Source: Dirofilaria immitis (lineage: Eukaryota; Nematoda; Chromadorea; Rhabditida; Onchocercidae). From it: a stretch of 64,000 bases of DNA. The stretch covers positions 1,258,001 to 1,322,000 of the forward strand of contig JAKNDB010000067.1 of the NCBI GenBank assembly GCA_024305405.1, written 5' to 3'. The translations under genes were made by a program, and so were the position numbers. Shown in pieces: positions 1 to 12,969 of the stretch (the first letter of the stretch is position 1; every line of letters begins with the position of its first letter). Below the pieces are notes generated by a model that was given only the letters and a program-made list of their open reading frames with translations, was not told the origin of the DNA and did not search any database.

Positions 1-77
1 CCATCGCCACAACTTCATTCTGGAGCAAAAATTATAAAATACGCCACTACTTTTTAACTGAATTGTATTCTGAACAG

Positions 78-446
78 GGAAAGAGACTCACAATTCAGTA
101 AAGGCGAATGAAGCCATTATGAAACCCCTGCAGTTAAATGAATTCAGGACTGCTTACAGAAAAATATTTCACAAAAAAGTAAAAATAAATTTTGAACTAT
201 AATACTACTTTTAAATCACTACTTGTTTTGATTATCAACCATGTTAATAGAAATTAAATAACCATCGAACCTCTACTCTGATTTCAGTTTGTGAAGAATT
301 TGACGAATGAGAACCCAGCGTCGATGAAGACTCGATTGGCATACTTAATTCGGAGTTCGACGGCTCCATTCTTTACAAATCCTTTGAAGAACGAAGTTCA
401 TAATAAAAGAAATAGAAAAAAGCACAAAAAGAATATCTCGACATAA
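78..446 (+). CDS. 3' end of an unidentified gene (last two exons)
   Basis: Two exons join in phase. Exon 78-178 follows an AG and is open for 33 codons up to a donor at 179 (GTAAAA). Exon 288-446 follows ATTTCAG and gives 53 codons including a TAA at 444-446. The joined peptide of about 85 residues contains NEAIMKPLQLNEF and, after the junction, FVKNLTNENPASMKTRLAYL. It ends in a very basic tail (HNKRNRKKHKKNIST), which could suit a nucleolar or RNA-binding protein, but I do not recognise the family. The 5' part lies left of the window. The gene converges with the - strand poly(A) polymerase that ends at 1829. Confidence 0.5.
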
Positions 447-1828
447 TTTGTTATTTACTATGACGTGGATATTTGCGTTGAACAAAGGAGATCCTATTTA
501 AACACTACGTAACCCAGTCACTCCTTCATGAAGAAACAAATACGCGATAAAATTCTTACAACGCCTTTACCAAATGACTAATTGTTATATATTAAACTTG
601 AGAACTAAAAGTGCAATATCAATCAACTGCTCGTTAAGACAGCATAAAGTCTCTGATCAAATGTGTAGTTTTATAAAACTTTTAATGAACACCAAAATAC
701 AGAACAAAATAATCCAATAACAACTTACTAAGTATAATACGCTGAAATGATTTGGAAAAGCAATAACGGATTCAATTACTCATTCAGTCAACAATGAATC
801 AATTTAAGCTACACATTGCTTAAATCTTCCCGAAACAAATGGTACCCGTCTATTTTAAATATAGCAAAACTTATACATAAAAACAACTTTTCATTGAAAT
901 AGAGTTTAGCGAAATTCTAATAATGTCATGAAAACCGAAAATATAAGGATAACAAATATTACTATGAAAGCCTATTTTAATTTGAAAAAAGCAAAAATAA
1001 ATGTGGCACATCAATTATTATGCGGAAATACATGAAAAATATCATATATCACATAAGAATCAGCTTCGATAAGTTAATATGCAACATAAAACAAAAACAG
1101 TTGACTAAAAAAGCTTTACTTAACAACGGATTTGTCATGATTAGAAACAAAATACAATGGCCGGCAGCTCAGTTATTAAAATGGTAAAATGAAACGGAAT
1201 GAAATAATATCATTCATTAAAGCTTCCGGAACTTTTCAACTTGTGAAAAAAAGAACTCTTTGTGGCCAGATATTGCTAGAATTACTTCAGATATTGTAAA
1301 TAGCCATAGAATTGAAGAAAGAAAGGCTGCATAGTGTAAAATGATCACCGAATGACAATTGATCGTAAAATAAATATTTCCTTTAAATTTACCTGCTAAA
1401 CAAATGTCATGGAAGTCTTAAAGCAGTTAGGGATCTGAATCTCAAAAATTTTGCAAATAGAATTACACTCACAATCACATAATCATTATCAACTTTTTTG
1501 AAACATATCGCGGAATAACTATAACCTATCTTCCTATCTTCACGAAATATGTCTTTCTTCAGCTTTAGAAAAAAATCTTAAGTTTCAAGTAATTCAAAAT
1601 CAGTCTAAAATTTGTATTCATTAAGCAAGATAGAGTGCTCAGAAATGCAAAAAAAATTTTTCACAGATATACTATTTCTATTCCGAAAAAGAAAAAAGAA
1701 CTGCAAGTAAATTAAATAAAGTTTTAAAAGGCAAACGAACAAAAATTTTGAACAAAAAACTACTATAAGATGATAATGAAATTTGAAGATTCTGTTACTT
1801 TTCACAATTTATGGATTCGTAAAGAATT
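447..1828. other. Intergenic, convergent 3' flanks
   Basis: AT-rich spacer between the stop of the left-hand + gene and the stop of the - strand poly(A) polymerase. I found no exon with acceptable splice sites on either strand. The short open frames here have no coding character. Confidence 0.6.
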
Positions 1829-4637
1829 CTAAACGTTCGGCAAGGATAAGTGGGAAATCAAAGAAGTATTCAAAAGAGATGGTGAAAAAGTTTCTGGGGT
1901 GGAGGCTTTGGAAAGTGAAGGAGACGAAATGCCATCTGATAGAACACGTCCTTTTAACCAATTTCGATAGCGGATCATTCGAGGGAGATGTGCAGAATCA
2001 GGGACAGAAGTGAACCGTGATAACGGGTACGCCATAGTGCTGAATATTCACGTGATCGAACAAATACGGCGCATAATGTAGCAAAGGCATGTTCAAAAGC
2101 TTGTCGCACTAATTGAATATTATGCGAACAACGTCCAATATCGTTCCCTTAAAAGCTCTTTAAATTTGATTTATCTAATCTTAAAAATCGAAATGATTGA
2201 ACTTAATTACGAGAGCATATGTAACTGATAACTGAGAAGTTTTTTCGATGAAATAAAATAAATGAATTACAATATAAAGACAATTAAATAGAACGACTCG
2301 GGATTTTCATTAAGGAATTTGTCCTTATGAAAATTCTTCGTCATTTGTATTTCTTTTCTTTTTCCAAAAAAATATATATATATTGAAATATAACTTTATT
2401 ACCTGGTTGTAAAGGATCCTCAATACATAACATTGAATTCGATGGCCTATTCATTTGTATTAAGATTTCATCCTTGCAAACATACGCTCCACCGCTATGA
2501 ATACGTAAAGCTGTTTTCATGTAATTAAATTCTTGCCCATAAAGTTGTAAAAAATTAAGTAACAATACGCCCATATTCACTTCTGTGATTCCTTTATACG
2601 AATAATCGTACGATGGGTGAAGCTAAAACTATCAATTACTGCAAATATTGAGTCAGTGCTTGTAAGATCTAATTATATTGTACGAATTTTAGATATTAAT
2701 CAAAATATTGAAGTAGAATATGTTGATAAAATCATTCAGAAGTTTAACCCTGGAAAAAATACCTGCAAGAAGCTAATCAGCATTAAAATAAGTCCATAAG
2801 ATGATAAACCACCTGTAAACACCTGAAATATTTAATTTAAACAAAAAAGTTCAATCAAATTAAACAAAAATGAAAAGCAGCATTCGGCGTCTAGTCATTA
2901 AGAACATACCATCGGATGGACGTAAATTGCCATATAATGTTAACATATGTCCCACACACATGGCAGTTTTAAATTGAAACATGCATTAGAAAGCTTTTTA
3001 TCATTTAGGAATTAACAGAATTTTTGGCTGAAAAACAATTAGTTCAACTAAAGTCACTGAAAACAAAAAAATTGATACGAGATATACATTTGCAGAAAGG
3101 TAAAGAAATGAAGCTAAACAATTAATATTGCAACTTTAACAATAAAAATTATACTTGATTTAACTGCCGCTGCATTAAGAACTGCTTAAGGACCAGCACC
3201 AATGGTTCAAGTACGGGATATCGCATTTTCATATCCTCAATAAACTTCGCCGAACGCACACCTTGTATTGTGTTGAATGATATATCCAGGTATATCTTGG
3301 TATCTTTGTCGACCATCTTCACGATTGGTACAAATGCTTTGTCAAGCACATTGATTGATTCCGTAATTCCAGATTCTCTGAGAAATTAAATTTAAAATGA
3401 ATAAGTTGAAGTCATACAATTGGAACTCAATCATTTACTCTCGAGGATTGCATCATTAAAGTAAGTGTAAATAAAGTTTGGAATTAAAGAATTTAAATTA
3501 AAATACCGAACAGCGCAAGCCACGTATTACGGTTTATTATTTGTAGTTTTCAGAAAAATATAAATTATATTCAAATTATAATATAATCTCAAAATCGAAA
3601 GAACAAACTTTAATGCCACTGCCGTTTTCCAAAGAGGTGGTTCCTCACTCACTAAGTTACTTTCCACAACCACATCGATATCTGAGGTAGGTAAAAACAA
3701 GTTTGTGTACAAGCTGCCAAATACATCAATCTTTGCTGTTGGCCAAATTCGCTGCAGAACTCCACGAACTCGTTCGAAGACACGAAGTCTCAATGCTTTC
3801 TCAAGAGGGATGGTTTCAACCATGCATACAGATCCAACAATTCTTCGTGCAATCTATAAATTTTAAAAAGTCTTTCATGTTCAGATCACCACTTTGTAGT
3901 TCATTTCCAACAATTTCCGAAAAGAATTAGCCGTCAAATGTTGTGGATTGCTGTGAAAAAAAATACCTTGATGATGAATCAAAAATCCCTTTTTGAAGAA
4001 TAAGCCAAAAGATAATCTACTTCTCGTCAAATTTAACTTTTCATTATCCTTGTTTATTGATGTCGTGTTTCTGTATTTTGTTAGCACTTTTTCAAAAAAC
4101 AGTGACCTTCAAAATTAACTAGAAAAAATGAAGCGAGAGTTCAAATCCATGCTTACCCTCGTAAAGAAAGTGCATATCTTCGTCGACACCACGGCGCTAC
4201 AAACGCAGTACTTTCTCTTGGTGGCCAGTACACACGATCCGATGAATCTGCTGTGAAATTCATTACTTCCTCTTCCCCTTCGGAGCTTCTAAAAATATAT
4301 TTCTACGGAATAACATTTTACATTATTCAGGTCTTTTTAATGATCAAATATAAATGATAGGCGAATTTTCATTATTTCTGTTCTAAAAAATTAAGAACGA
4401 ATAAAAAGTTAAAATGAATGCAAATAAATAAGGAAAAGAACCAGTCGTAATGAAACAGATTAATCTTATATATCATTGCCATATGCCAATCAACCGAGCT
4501 CATAATATTATAAAGAACTGTAACGAAAGAAATCAGTTTAGTAATAGAATGGAAGCAAATAAATAAATACGAGTAACTTACGAAGGAACCGAATCACATT
4601 GATCGGCCACCTTAGGTGCGTTATCTTTCAAAATCAT
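1829..4637 (-). CDS. TRF4/TENT4-type non-canonical poly(A) polymerase, two frameshifts
   Basis: Adds short A-tails to RNA (TRAMP-like surveillance, or cytoplasmic tailing as in nematode GLD-4). Exons in - order: 4637-4582 (ATG), 4288-4157, 3853-3609, 3377-3155, 2822-2763, 2622-2403, 2147-1829; splice phases agree throughout. Family blocks appear in order: LHEELLDLYAWLKP; nucleotidyltransferase core VFGSLYTNLFLPTSDIDVVV with the catalytic DxD; a palm segment with IYLDISFN; VFTGGLSSYGLILM; the PAP-associated region with MGVLLLNFLQLYGQEFNYMK and SMLCIEDPLQPGNDIGR; then YRNW and a Ser-rich tail. Length is about 330 residues, short in the C-terminal tail. Two lesions, near 3811 and 1978, each need a -1 step to stay in the family frame; the second puts a TGA at 1975-1977. 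Every motif is kept, so this is either a recently decayed copy or a gene with sequence errors. Confidence 0.84.
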
Positions 4638-6150
4638 CTTGAATTCGCATTAAAATGCATTCTGTTAAAAACTGATTATGTATGTATACATGACTAATTA
4701 AAGTTACGTTTGTAATGAACCATATACATACAAAGAACATAAGATATAATTTGGAACCAATAATTTAATCTATGTCTACATCATTCGTGTGATCAATAAT
4801 ATTTCAGTGGATGATTAATGATATTTCTTTTCATTGTATCCTATTAGCGTCAAAACATTTCATGAAAAACATGCATAGTAATAGTAACAGCTGATTCATA
4901 AACAATCGAGAAATAACTTTTTTTTAATGGCTATCAGTAAAGAATTTCCAGTCAACTAGTAACTGGGTTTAACTACAAACAGAAAATATAGATGAGTTTG
5001 GTATTCTCGTGATCCCTTCGTAATATATTGCAATAGATAATGAGAAATCTTAGATTTGGTGCCGTGCAAAGATAGAGTAAACTAGAACATTGTAGCAGGG
5101 ATCATCTAAGCTCCCAATTGATTTTTCTTTACTGTCAGTACCAAAGGATAGTAAAATTCATCCTTCCTGACCCGATGATCTCATTCAATTTTGATCTTTC
5201 TGGATAACAAAAAACAAAATCCAACTATCCCAATTTAACGGCCATGAAGAAAGTGTGCACATCTGCGGCCTGTTATAATAAGATACAGTAAGAAGACGCG
5301 AAGCTTTGTTCACTTTTACAGTATCCGACTGCTAGAACAATTCCAATAGATGATGGAAGTGAATATATGGTCTTGAAACATTAGCTGTAAAATAAAGGTG
5401 AGCTGTTTATTTACACGATTATGCCCTCTGGGTATTTATCAACAATATTCTTTGTTTACTTGTTTGTATTATTATCGAATTGTGCGATAGATACAATCTT
5501 TATAACGCATACGAAATCATATCAGTTTCGCTTATCACTGAAATGGATTTTATTTATCAATACGTCATGTTAATCCTAATAGTTGACGATAAGCTGATGG
5601 CGGCGTATAATGCAGAGATGTGTTTAGCGCTATAACACATCATTTTATTCAATACTATAAGCAATTTTAATACATTGTATACGAGAACAAATATACTTTC
5701 AGTAACTTATTTTTCAACGTAGTTATTTCAAATCGCTTATCTTAATTGGTAGAAAAATATAATATCTTTGCATTTTTTTTCTTTTTATCTCTGATAACTT
5801 TTTTTTTAATAATGAATTTCATTGCTTAATTAGCCTTTTATTTAAGTTACATCAGTGTTAGAATAAAAGTTAATTTCAAATTATATTTGTCAATGAGTAA
5901 AATCAAAATATTTTTAAAAATTAGCAAAACATATATGATTTTACTTGATTTGCAAATTAAACAAATCTTTAAATTGGTATGTTTTTTTTTTGGCATAGAC
6001 TATTAGATGAGAAAATATCTCCAATAAGTTGAGCTAAAACAGAAATATTACAATTTTTATGCTGCATTTATTGTTGCAACATTTTGTTAATTTTAATTAC
6101 ATAGCTTATATTTTTGAAATTATTTTTAGATCGACAAAGCAATTCATATC
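4638..6150. other. Divergent upstream region between poly(A) polymerase and glutaredoxin
   Basis: Spacer holding the upstream regions of two divergent genes. GC content rises at about 5040-5340 without a convincing exon. The remainder is AT-rich with T-runs. No TATA box or other defined promoter element could be assigned. Confidence 0.5.
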
Positions 6151-7512
6151 ATGGGCTTCCTATTTTCCAAACATGTTCCACAAGTATATATTTTTTTAAT
6201 TTTGAAAATCGCGTTCCTAAAAGATCGGTTTAATCTTGTTTTCTAAAAATAAATGAAATTTCATTAGTCTTTCGTAGTTAATATAACTTTAACAAAATTT
6301 AAGAAGTTACTGCCGAGGTTAAAATGAACAGTTGCTGGAAATTCAATTTGTATTCTAGAGAGTAATATATGAAGGAATCTTCCATAGTTAATTTGACTTT
6401 AACAAAACAAAACTTGCGAAGCAAATGAATAAAAAATAATTTCTGTAAGGAAATACATCCTGGGAGTGATAGAACTAAGAACACAAAAATCATTTAAAAA
6501 AGTTTTTCAAATCTAAGCTTTAGGATATGGTTGAAGTGCAACGATTTATGGATGAATTGATTGCATCGAAAAAGTCAGTTTTTCATATTTTGTGATTTTA
6601 TTTTCAAGAAATTATTATTATCAATTATAATCTGATGAAAGAAAATGATAGTTTGGAATGTTGAAATGAAGCATTAAACTTTATTCAGTTTTTTTCAGTT
6701 CTATATGTCTCAAATTAGCATCATTTATCTTTCAGTTCGTTTGATTTCCAATAAAAATTAATCTATTTAATACGATTTGGAATTTGAATTTCGAAATTTT
6801 TTTAAAAGATAGTAGTGATATCAAAAAGTTGGTGCATATATTGTAAACGGGCGCGTAAAGCGCTTGCTACATATCCACTAAAAGAAGATGCAATGGAATG
6901 GATTGATATCAACAAAAGGTCTGATGGAAAAGAAATTTTGGATTATATGAAACAAATAACTGGATCAAGGTTATATTTTCACTATTTTATTAAAGTTATT
7001 CTTAATTCAAAAATATTATAATGCTGTGGAGTGTAGTCCTACTTGTTCTTTTTAATTCTTTTTCAAGTAAAGTATCTTTGGCTGTGGATAATGCAGTCAA
7101 TAAAGGAACCATCGCTGAAAAAAGTGAAACTGAATGGCAAGAACACTATTGAGACTCGAGATCCAGGGCAAGATTGTGATACTGTCTCCATATGAATTTT
7201 TAAGGAATTCTCGAAATTTTATTTCCTGTAAATTGCTTTTGAATAATCCAGAAAGATCGAAACATCGTACTTAAAACAAGTAGAGATAGTTCAATAATTT
7301 CGAGACCTTATTTTAAATTTGGGAAAGCGTTGAAATTCCAATATCTATTTTTAAATATTTGGTAAATCATGTTTTTACTCGTTATCTTTGTTTTCAGAAC
7401 GGTGCCGCTTATTTTCATCGAAGGTCAGCTTTTTGGAGGTTGCAGCGAAATATGTGCAGCAAAGAAGAATGGTATCTTAGAACAAAAGCTTAATGCAATT
7501 AGAGCTATATGA
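6151..7512 (+). CDS. Glutaredoxin (dithiol, CIYC active site)
   Basis: Thiol-disulfide oxidoreductase that uses glutathione. Four exons splice in phase: 6151-6183, 6524-6577, 6809-6969, 7398-7512 (TGA). The product is about 121 residues. After a short leader (MGFLFSKHVPQ) and a helix comes strand IVVISKSWCIYCKRARK, with the CxxC pair and the Lys/Ser context of glutaredoxins. Next is the cis-Pro strand TVPLIFIEGQLFGGCSE, holding the TVP motif and the GG that contacts glutathione, and a C-terminal helix. Length is typical for a single-domain glutaredoxin. The short second exon needs the donor GTTTTT at 6578, which keeps phase 0 and yields KKSIVVISKS. A Gly after the Met could allow myristoylation, but this is not shown. 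The frame is intact, unlike that of several neighbours. Confidence 0.9.
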
Positions 7513-8149
7513 AGGAAAGAAATGCAGTTGAAGCTACTTGAAGAATTAAAGAACTATTATAAAATGCAAAATTGGAACCTGGAATAACCATTTAATTTCC
7601 TGCATATATTTTTATGCAATAATCACTCGATATCTTTGCTGTGAGTGATAAAAATTTAAGATGTTAACTGAGTAAGAATCTTGCAGAAATTTATTGTTTC
7701 TGGACGACTCACACTCATTTCATTTTCCATTTATATATTTTATATTTTGTTACGTTTGTAATATTCCATTGATGCACCTTTTCTTCAAAAACAAATATAC
7801 ACTTAGGATCTACATTTTCATTGGCTGAATAGGTGAGAAGTTTTTGGAAACTGAGATGGCATTGTACGATAAAATAATCAAATATAAATAAACTACTGTA
7901 AGCTTCGCATTAAATTACAACTTTAAAGTATTATTATTCCATACTAGATTCGGAAACGAACTGATCTAAAATAGTTTTCTATCGCATATTTATCGAGATC
8001 AACATATTGACAGTAGAATGAGATGTTAGATAGTCCTGGTGTTGGGTGTAGTTGAAAGAATACTTAAATATGAGCAACAACAAATAAATAATTCGGACAG
8101 CAAAAGAATTTTCGGCTTATCACTGAACTGCTCATAGAGAATAAATATT
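7513..8149. other. Convergent 3' flanks, no gene
   Basis: Spacer between the stop of the glutaredoxin (+) and the stop of the LDL-A membrane protein (-). AT-rich, presumably both 3' UTRs. Nothing else seen. Confidence 0.6.
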
Positions 8150-8793
8150 CTACGAGTAAAGTGAACCTATTAATAAGTCGTCCTCATCGTCACCATCATT
8201 TTGCACCATATTCAAACCTTTCCTTACACCATATGCACGATTACTTCGAAGTAGGATATTTCGTCGTCGTCGGTATCGTAGGATGATTATCACCAGTAGT
8301 GTAATGAATATTACGAAAGTTAAAACGATAAGCCATTCGTTAAATTTGATAGGTTGAAGAATAGCTGTAGCAGTATTACTGTTTGAATTAACCTCATTCA
8401 TCCCGTATCCTATTGCTGACTTCATATTCTCTTCACGAGGCATATTTATATACTTATTCTGCCAATGCCTATAATAAAAATTTTTTTATTAATTTGATTA
8501 TACAAAATATACGAAATATCTTTGATGATTTATGCAAAAAAAATCACATTAACGCTTAAATAAAAGTATACATTTCATTAATAATCTTCAAGAAATACTT
8601 ATTTTTTCTTTTTTTTTTTTTTTTTACAAAATTGATATAAACCTTCTATCACAATCGATTTCATCGGATCCATCAGTACATTGTGCAATACCATTGCATA
8701 GATCATATTAGGCGATACATTCACCATTATTACACATCCATTGCCATGGACTACTACAAGTCATTATCTAAGCTTCTGATATCACGATCACTT
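8150..8793 (-). pseudogene. Small LDL-receptor class A transmembrane protein with two in-frame stops
   Basis: Exons 8793-8643 and 8468-8150 join in phase. The first encodes one LDL-receptor class A module: CSSPWQWMCNNGECIA, a stop, then YDLCNGIAQCTDGSDEIDC. All six cysteines and the calcium-binding DGSDE are present. The second encodes a short stalk, one membrane helix (EWLIVLTFVIFITLLVIIIL), an RYRRRR stop-transfer patch and an acidic tail of about 40 residues. This is a type I topology, although no signal-peptide exon was found upstream. A TAG lies just before the module and a TAA replaces the residue before YDLC; both are in frame with otherwise perfect module spacing. The copy is therefore either a recent pseudogene or carries base errors. 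A single short LDL-A membrane protein cannot be assigned a ligand from sequence. Confidence 0.62.
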
Positions 8794-9831
8794 CTGAAAA
8801 CATAATCAAATTAATAGTATATAAATGATAAAATATGAAATTAAATTTATAATCATTCCATCTATTTTTACTTTCAATTATGATGAACTTCTTCAAACAT
8901 CAAATTATATATCAATGCAAAATTATCATATAAATGCTATCAGATGATAAACTTAATCACTAATATTGTTATGGCTATATCATTATTGATTAAATTAGGC
9001 ACTAAAGAAAAAGTAATGCATTAAATTGTTAATAATCTTTATCATTGATAATAATTCTCGATCAATAATTGTAAATTGTGCTGTTAATGTAAGCAAAAAA
9101 AAAAGAAGAAAAATTGAAAATTTGATATGATATAATAAAGGCATTTCATCGAAATCGATTCTCGAGAAGACTTTTCAGATATTTTACTCTTTTTAGCCTT
9201 ATGCTTCTCTCTTATATATATGTATATATCATTGGTTGCAAACTGGCAGTATGATATCGATCACAATTATCACTGCTAATATATAGTGTATAAGAATAGC
9301 TTTTTGGTTTATTGCCAAATGATTATAGTAAAATCTAATCAATGGAGCAATGCAATGATAATAAAATGATTGATAATATTATTAATTGATAATACTAGTT
9401 TAATTAGCAAGTTTAAATATGGCTAATATTAATTTATGCTCGAGCTTCTTCCTTCATTTTTTCTTTTTTTTTTTTTTGGCAGACAGAATAAGAAAATGCT
9501 AATAAGAAAATTATGAAAATTTCTATTGATTGTTTTTATTAGAATTCTAAAATTTTTTAGATTTAAATTTTTGTTGCTGTTAATAATAATAATGATATGT
9601 TAAGAATCTTATCATTATAGCCTAATATGAGTTATTGATTAGGCTTAATAATCAATCATTATTTTAAAGCTTCGTACATTACAGATTGAGAATAAACTCA
9701 TTCAATAGATATGAATGATAAAAAGTGAGAATCATAAATCACGTTTTATAATGCCGTTTGATATATTATGTATTCATAATCGTTCTTTTTATCTCACGTG
9801 GAATTGATTGATATTTGCAGATAGAATCGTA
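8794..9831. other. AT-rich spacer
   Basis: Rich in TGATAAT/ATTGATAA words (for example 8985-9070 and 9340-9400) and in a TATATATGTATATAT stretch near 9215. A signal-peptide exon for the LDL-A gene would be expected here but none was convincing. Confidence 0.45.
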
Positions 9832-12332
9832 ATGGATGACGTAGATGTCCAACTTGCAGCTGCATTTGCTGTTTGTTCTCAAAACATTCGAAATTATCAA
9901 AATTATCAAGAGATAAGAGATGTAATGTTAAATTATTTTTCGATTTGAAATATGCTTTTTATTATGCATTTAAATTGCTATTACATATAACAGTAATTCA
10001 AATCTTTTTCTAGGGATACAAGAAATAATAATCTTTTATCAGATTTATTGATTTATTTAAACATTTTCGATGTTGAAACATGAAAGATAATCACTCTTAC
10101 AATAGATTAATCATAATTAACTATAAGCAAATTATAGCTTACAAGAAATCAGAATCTACAACAATTGCAAATTTTCCAAAATGGACAATTTGCACGAAAT
10201 AATTCTGCATCACATAGTATGACATCAAATTCAGGAAGCATAAAGCAACGTAGAAGGCAAGTTGATCAGAATAAACAAATTTCATCGCAACCTATCCATT
10301 TGTAAGTTATATTTTCTTTCTTAGTTTTATTTTTTTCGGTAATTTACATATCAAACATTTCTTTACTATCTTATAGAGTTGAACTATAAAAAAAAAAAAA
10401 CAGCTCATAACTAACTAAAATATTATTCATCAATCATCATTTTCTCATTACTAAACTGTTCGTTTGAATGCAGAATTTGTGTGATACTTATGATGCTCCA
10501 TAATTTTATCTCATATTTAGTAGAAATGAGCAAAGTGATCACTTTTGGTTGCTAGATTGACTAAAATACGAATTCATTTCACTTTTCATCCATAGAAGCT
10601 GAACTTGTTAACCATATGTGTAATTATACTTTTTTAAATCAATTTTTTTTAGTTCAATTTTTCCAGAATTCCGAGTGACGTTGATAGCCGAGCAGTAATG
10701 TCACAGCCCTGTTCGTTCAATAAGCAAAATAGAACGTGGATAAGAACACCAGCTACAGGAATAAGTATTTCGACTAAAATTGCTGAATGGAAAAATAAAC
10801 TGGACCATTTAAGTATTTTATTCAAGTAATGTAGTCCTCAGTTTAGTTTTATTATTATTTATAAATAATATCGACTTGCTAATAAATCATATCAGACAAT
10901 ATAAGAGCATATATTTTTCTCCACTTTTTATATAAATCCTATTTCTTTCTAACTATCATCAACAATGTTTGATCGTTTTCTTCAACTTAGTCGACAGAAA
11001 AGACTTGCTCTGCTTAAATGTTCAAAATATCTATGATAAGGCTAAACTAACTCAATATTATTTTACAGGACGATTTCACTCTAATTATAGCTAACGTATA
11101 TTTTTGATATTTTATCCTAGTCATAAAAATGTATATTCTTGATATCTTGAATGAACTCAAATCGCATCATAAATAAAACAAACAATTTTATTACGATAGA
11201 TGAAGAGTCATATAGAAAAAGATTTCAGTTGAAGAAATCAAGATATGGGTGAAATGAACGATAAATTTTCTTGCTTATTCATTTCGTGAATTTCTTTTAT
11301 TGCGATCATTTCAGCTCACTCTGTAACGGTACGATGTCCTCAGTTCAAATGTATGGAGATCTAGACATGGGATTTCGTGATCTGATTACTTTTTATGTTG
11401 TACTTCATCTATCAAAAGACCTGCAACAATTTTTGCTTTAGTGGAGGTGTATGCTGGATCTTTGGTGAAATTGCATCAGTACTGTATAATTGGTACTGAT
11501 AATGTATGTTTCAAAAATTTCTGAATTTTAATGAAATTTCAAATTATCGCTACTCAGCGTTAGAATCAAGGTTTTTTTATCACGATTGTTGGTTTAATTC
11601 TTTTGAGCTGATTGGTGATTTTTGATAGGGAATACCAAGTCTGAGTATTTTTTAGTCATCGAGAATATCAAAAAAAAGAAACCCTGTTGATGTAACAAAC
11701 TAATGATAATTCTTGTTCGTAAAATATCAATTTAGTTTTTGTTTCCTTCACTTCAAAACTGTGTCATTTTCCAGGATTCCAAAATACTTCTATATACAGC
11801 AATTCATAAAGTGATGTCGTTTTGGCTTCGATTTTTACATCGCAATAATTTAAGCAAATATGATCGGTTTTGGCTCCATACACGAGCCGTTATTACGCGA
11901 ATGTTCAGGAATATTATTATTCAGGAATGCATTCTTGCTATTAAACATGGTTTAGCTTCAATGCTTAAAGAGTAAGTTTTATATTTTCCTAATATAATGA
12001 TGGTTTATTCTGATAAGTGCAAATTCATTAGTAATAAGGGAAGTAAACAATATGCTCAGCTGAGTTCTTTCGAATCTTAATGATTTTAGTGCTTCAACTG
12101 AAATTCAGCAATTATTGTCTAAGCAGTATGGATTATAGGATTGAATAAGAAGATTATACCATAAAAGTTGTGCTAAATTTGTTGAGGATTTTTATTATTT
12201 CTCATGCTCATTGATTAAGGTTAACAATGCTCATTCTGGAAGGCGGCGAGTATGGTTATAACTTTTACTTGTGCGAACAAATAGAATATTTGATGACTAT
12301 GCTATCACATCAAACATCATATATCAGCTGAT
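9832..12332 (+). pseudogene. Uncharacterised multi-exon gene, reading frame broken
   Basis: A TTTGCAG acceptor sits just before ATG 9832. Exons 9832-9921, 10153-10301 and 10667-10825 splice in phase and give about 135 residues rich in Gln, Asn and Ser (start MDDVDVQLAAAFAVCSQNI). Further coding-like pieces follow at 10991-11095, about 11325-11504, 11749-11971 and 12091-12332. The piece 11749-11971 is the clearest: hydrophobic and helical, with KVMSFWLRFLHRNNLSKYD and IIIQECILAIKHGLASML. The last piece ends LILEGGEYGYNFYLCEQIEY then TGA at 12330-12332. Exons 11325-11504 and 12091-12332 stay open only after -1 steps, and in-frame stops remain (a TGA near 11374, a TAA near 12150 and a TGA near 12217). 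I do not recognise the family. It is either a decayed gene or a gene with many sequence errors. Confidence 0.48.
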
Positions 12333-12969
12333 AAGTAATTTATACAATGTGTTATTGACTGTTATTATAAATAAACAAATTCATTTTTTTGTTGCCATTT
12401 TTTAAATATAGATTCTATTATTCCAATTATCACTTTATGAATTATTCTGTAAATAATGCTTTTGCCTTTATTTACAAACTGAAATGTTATGCTTTACTGT
12501 AATTATTTGACTGATGTTCAATAATAAAAAATTACAAAAATTCAACATCTCAACTCATTTTCTCGGCATTGCCCGAATGAATGCGTCATTCCTAATTTTC
12601 AATCTCCCAAGATATATTTTTAGTTTTCTCAATGATTACATTGAATCAACGATCACCCCACCTCATACAATTCGTATATTTTCAACGTACGTTTCTTAAT
12701 GATCTTCAAAAGTCTATACTGGTAAACATTATCTATTACTATGGAATATATAATGACGGTGCCATCGACTACCGAAATTGGATAATTCGAAATCTTTGTA
12801 CCATTGTTCCAGACCAGATGATTGCATTGTTTAGCTTGTTAACATTGAATGTTAACATTTTTTTTTTTGTTCCAAATTTAGTATTACTGGGATTAGAATA
12901 TGCTGATGTATTGATAGTTTTCTTATGTTGTTGACATATTTTCATATTATTTAGATAATTCGAACTTCG
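12333..12969. other. Spacer upstream of MCRS1
   Basis: Holds two overlapping open frames (about 12514-12934) without family resemblance or splice support, so I do not call a gene. The first ATG of MCRS1 is at 12970. The stretch before it, ending TTTAGATAATTCGAACTTCG, may hold a splice-leader acceptor. Confidence 0.45.

Noticed and set aside
1783..2013. 76-codon + strand open frame
   Set aside because: It is the shadow of the last exon of the - strand poly(A) polymerase, whose C-terminus reads on the other strand with family similarity.
12514..12934. Two overlapping + frames before MCRS1
   Set aside because: No family resemblance, no splice sites that connect to MCRS1, and AT-driven composition.
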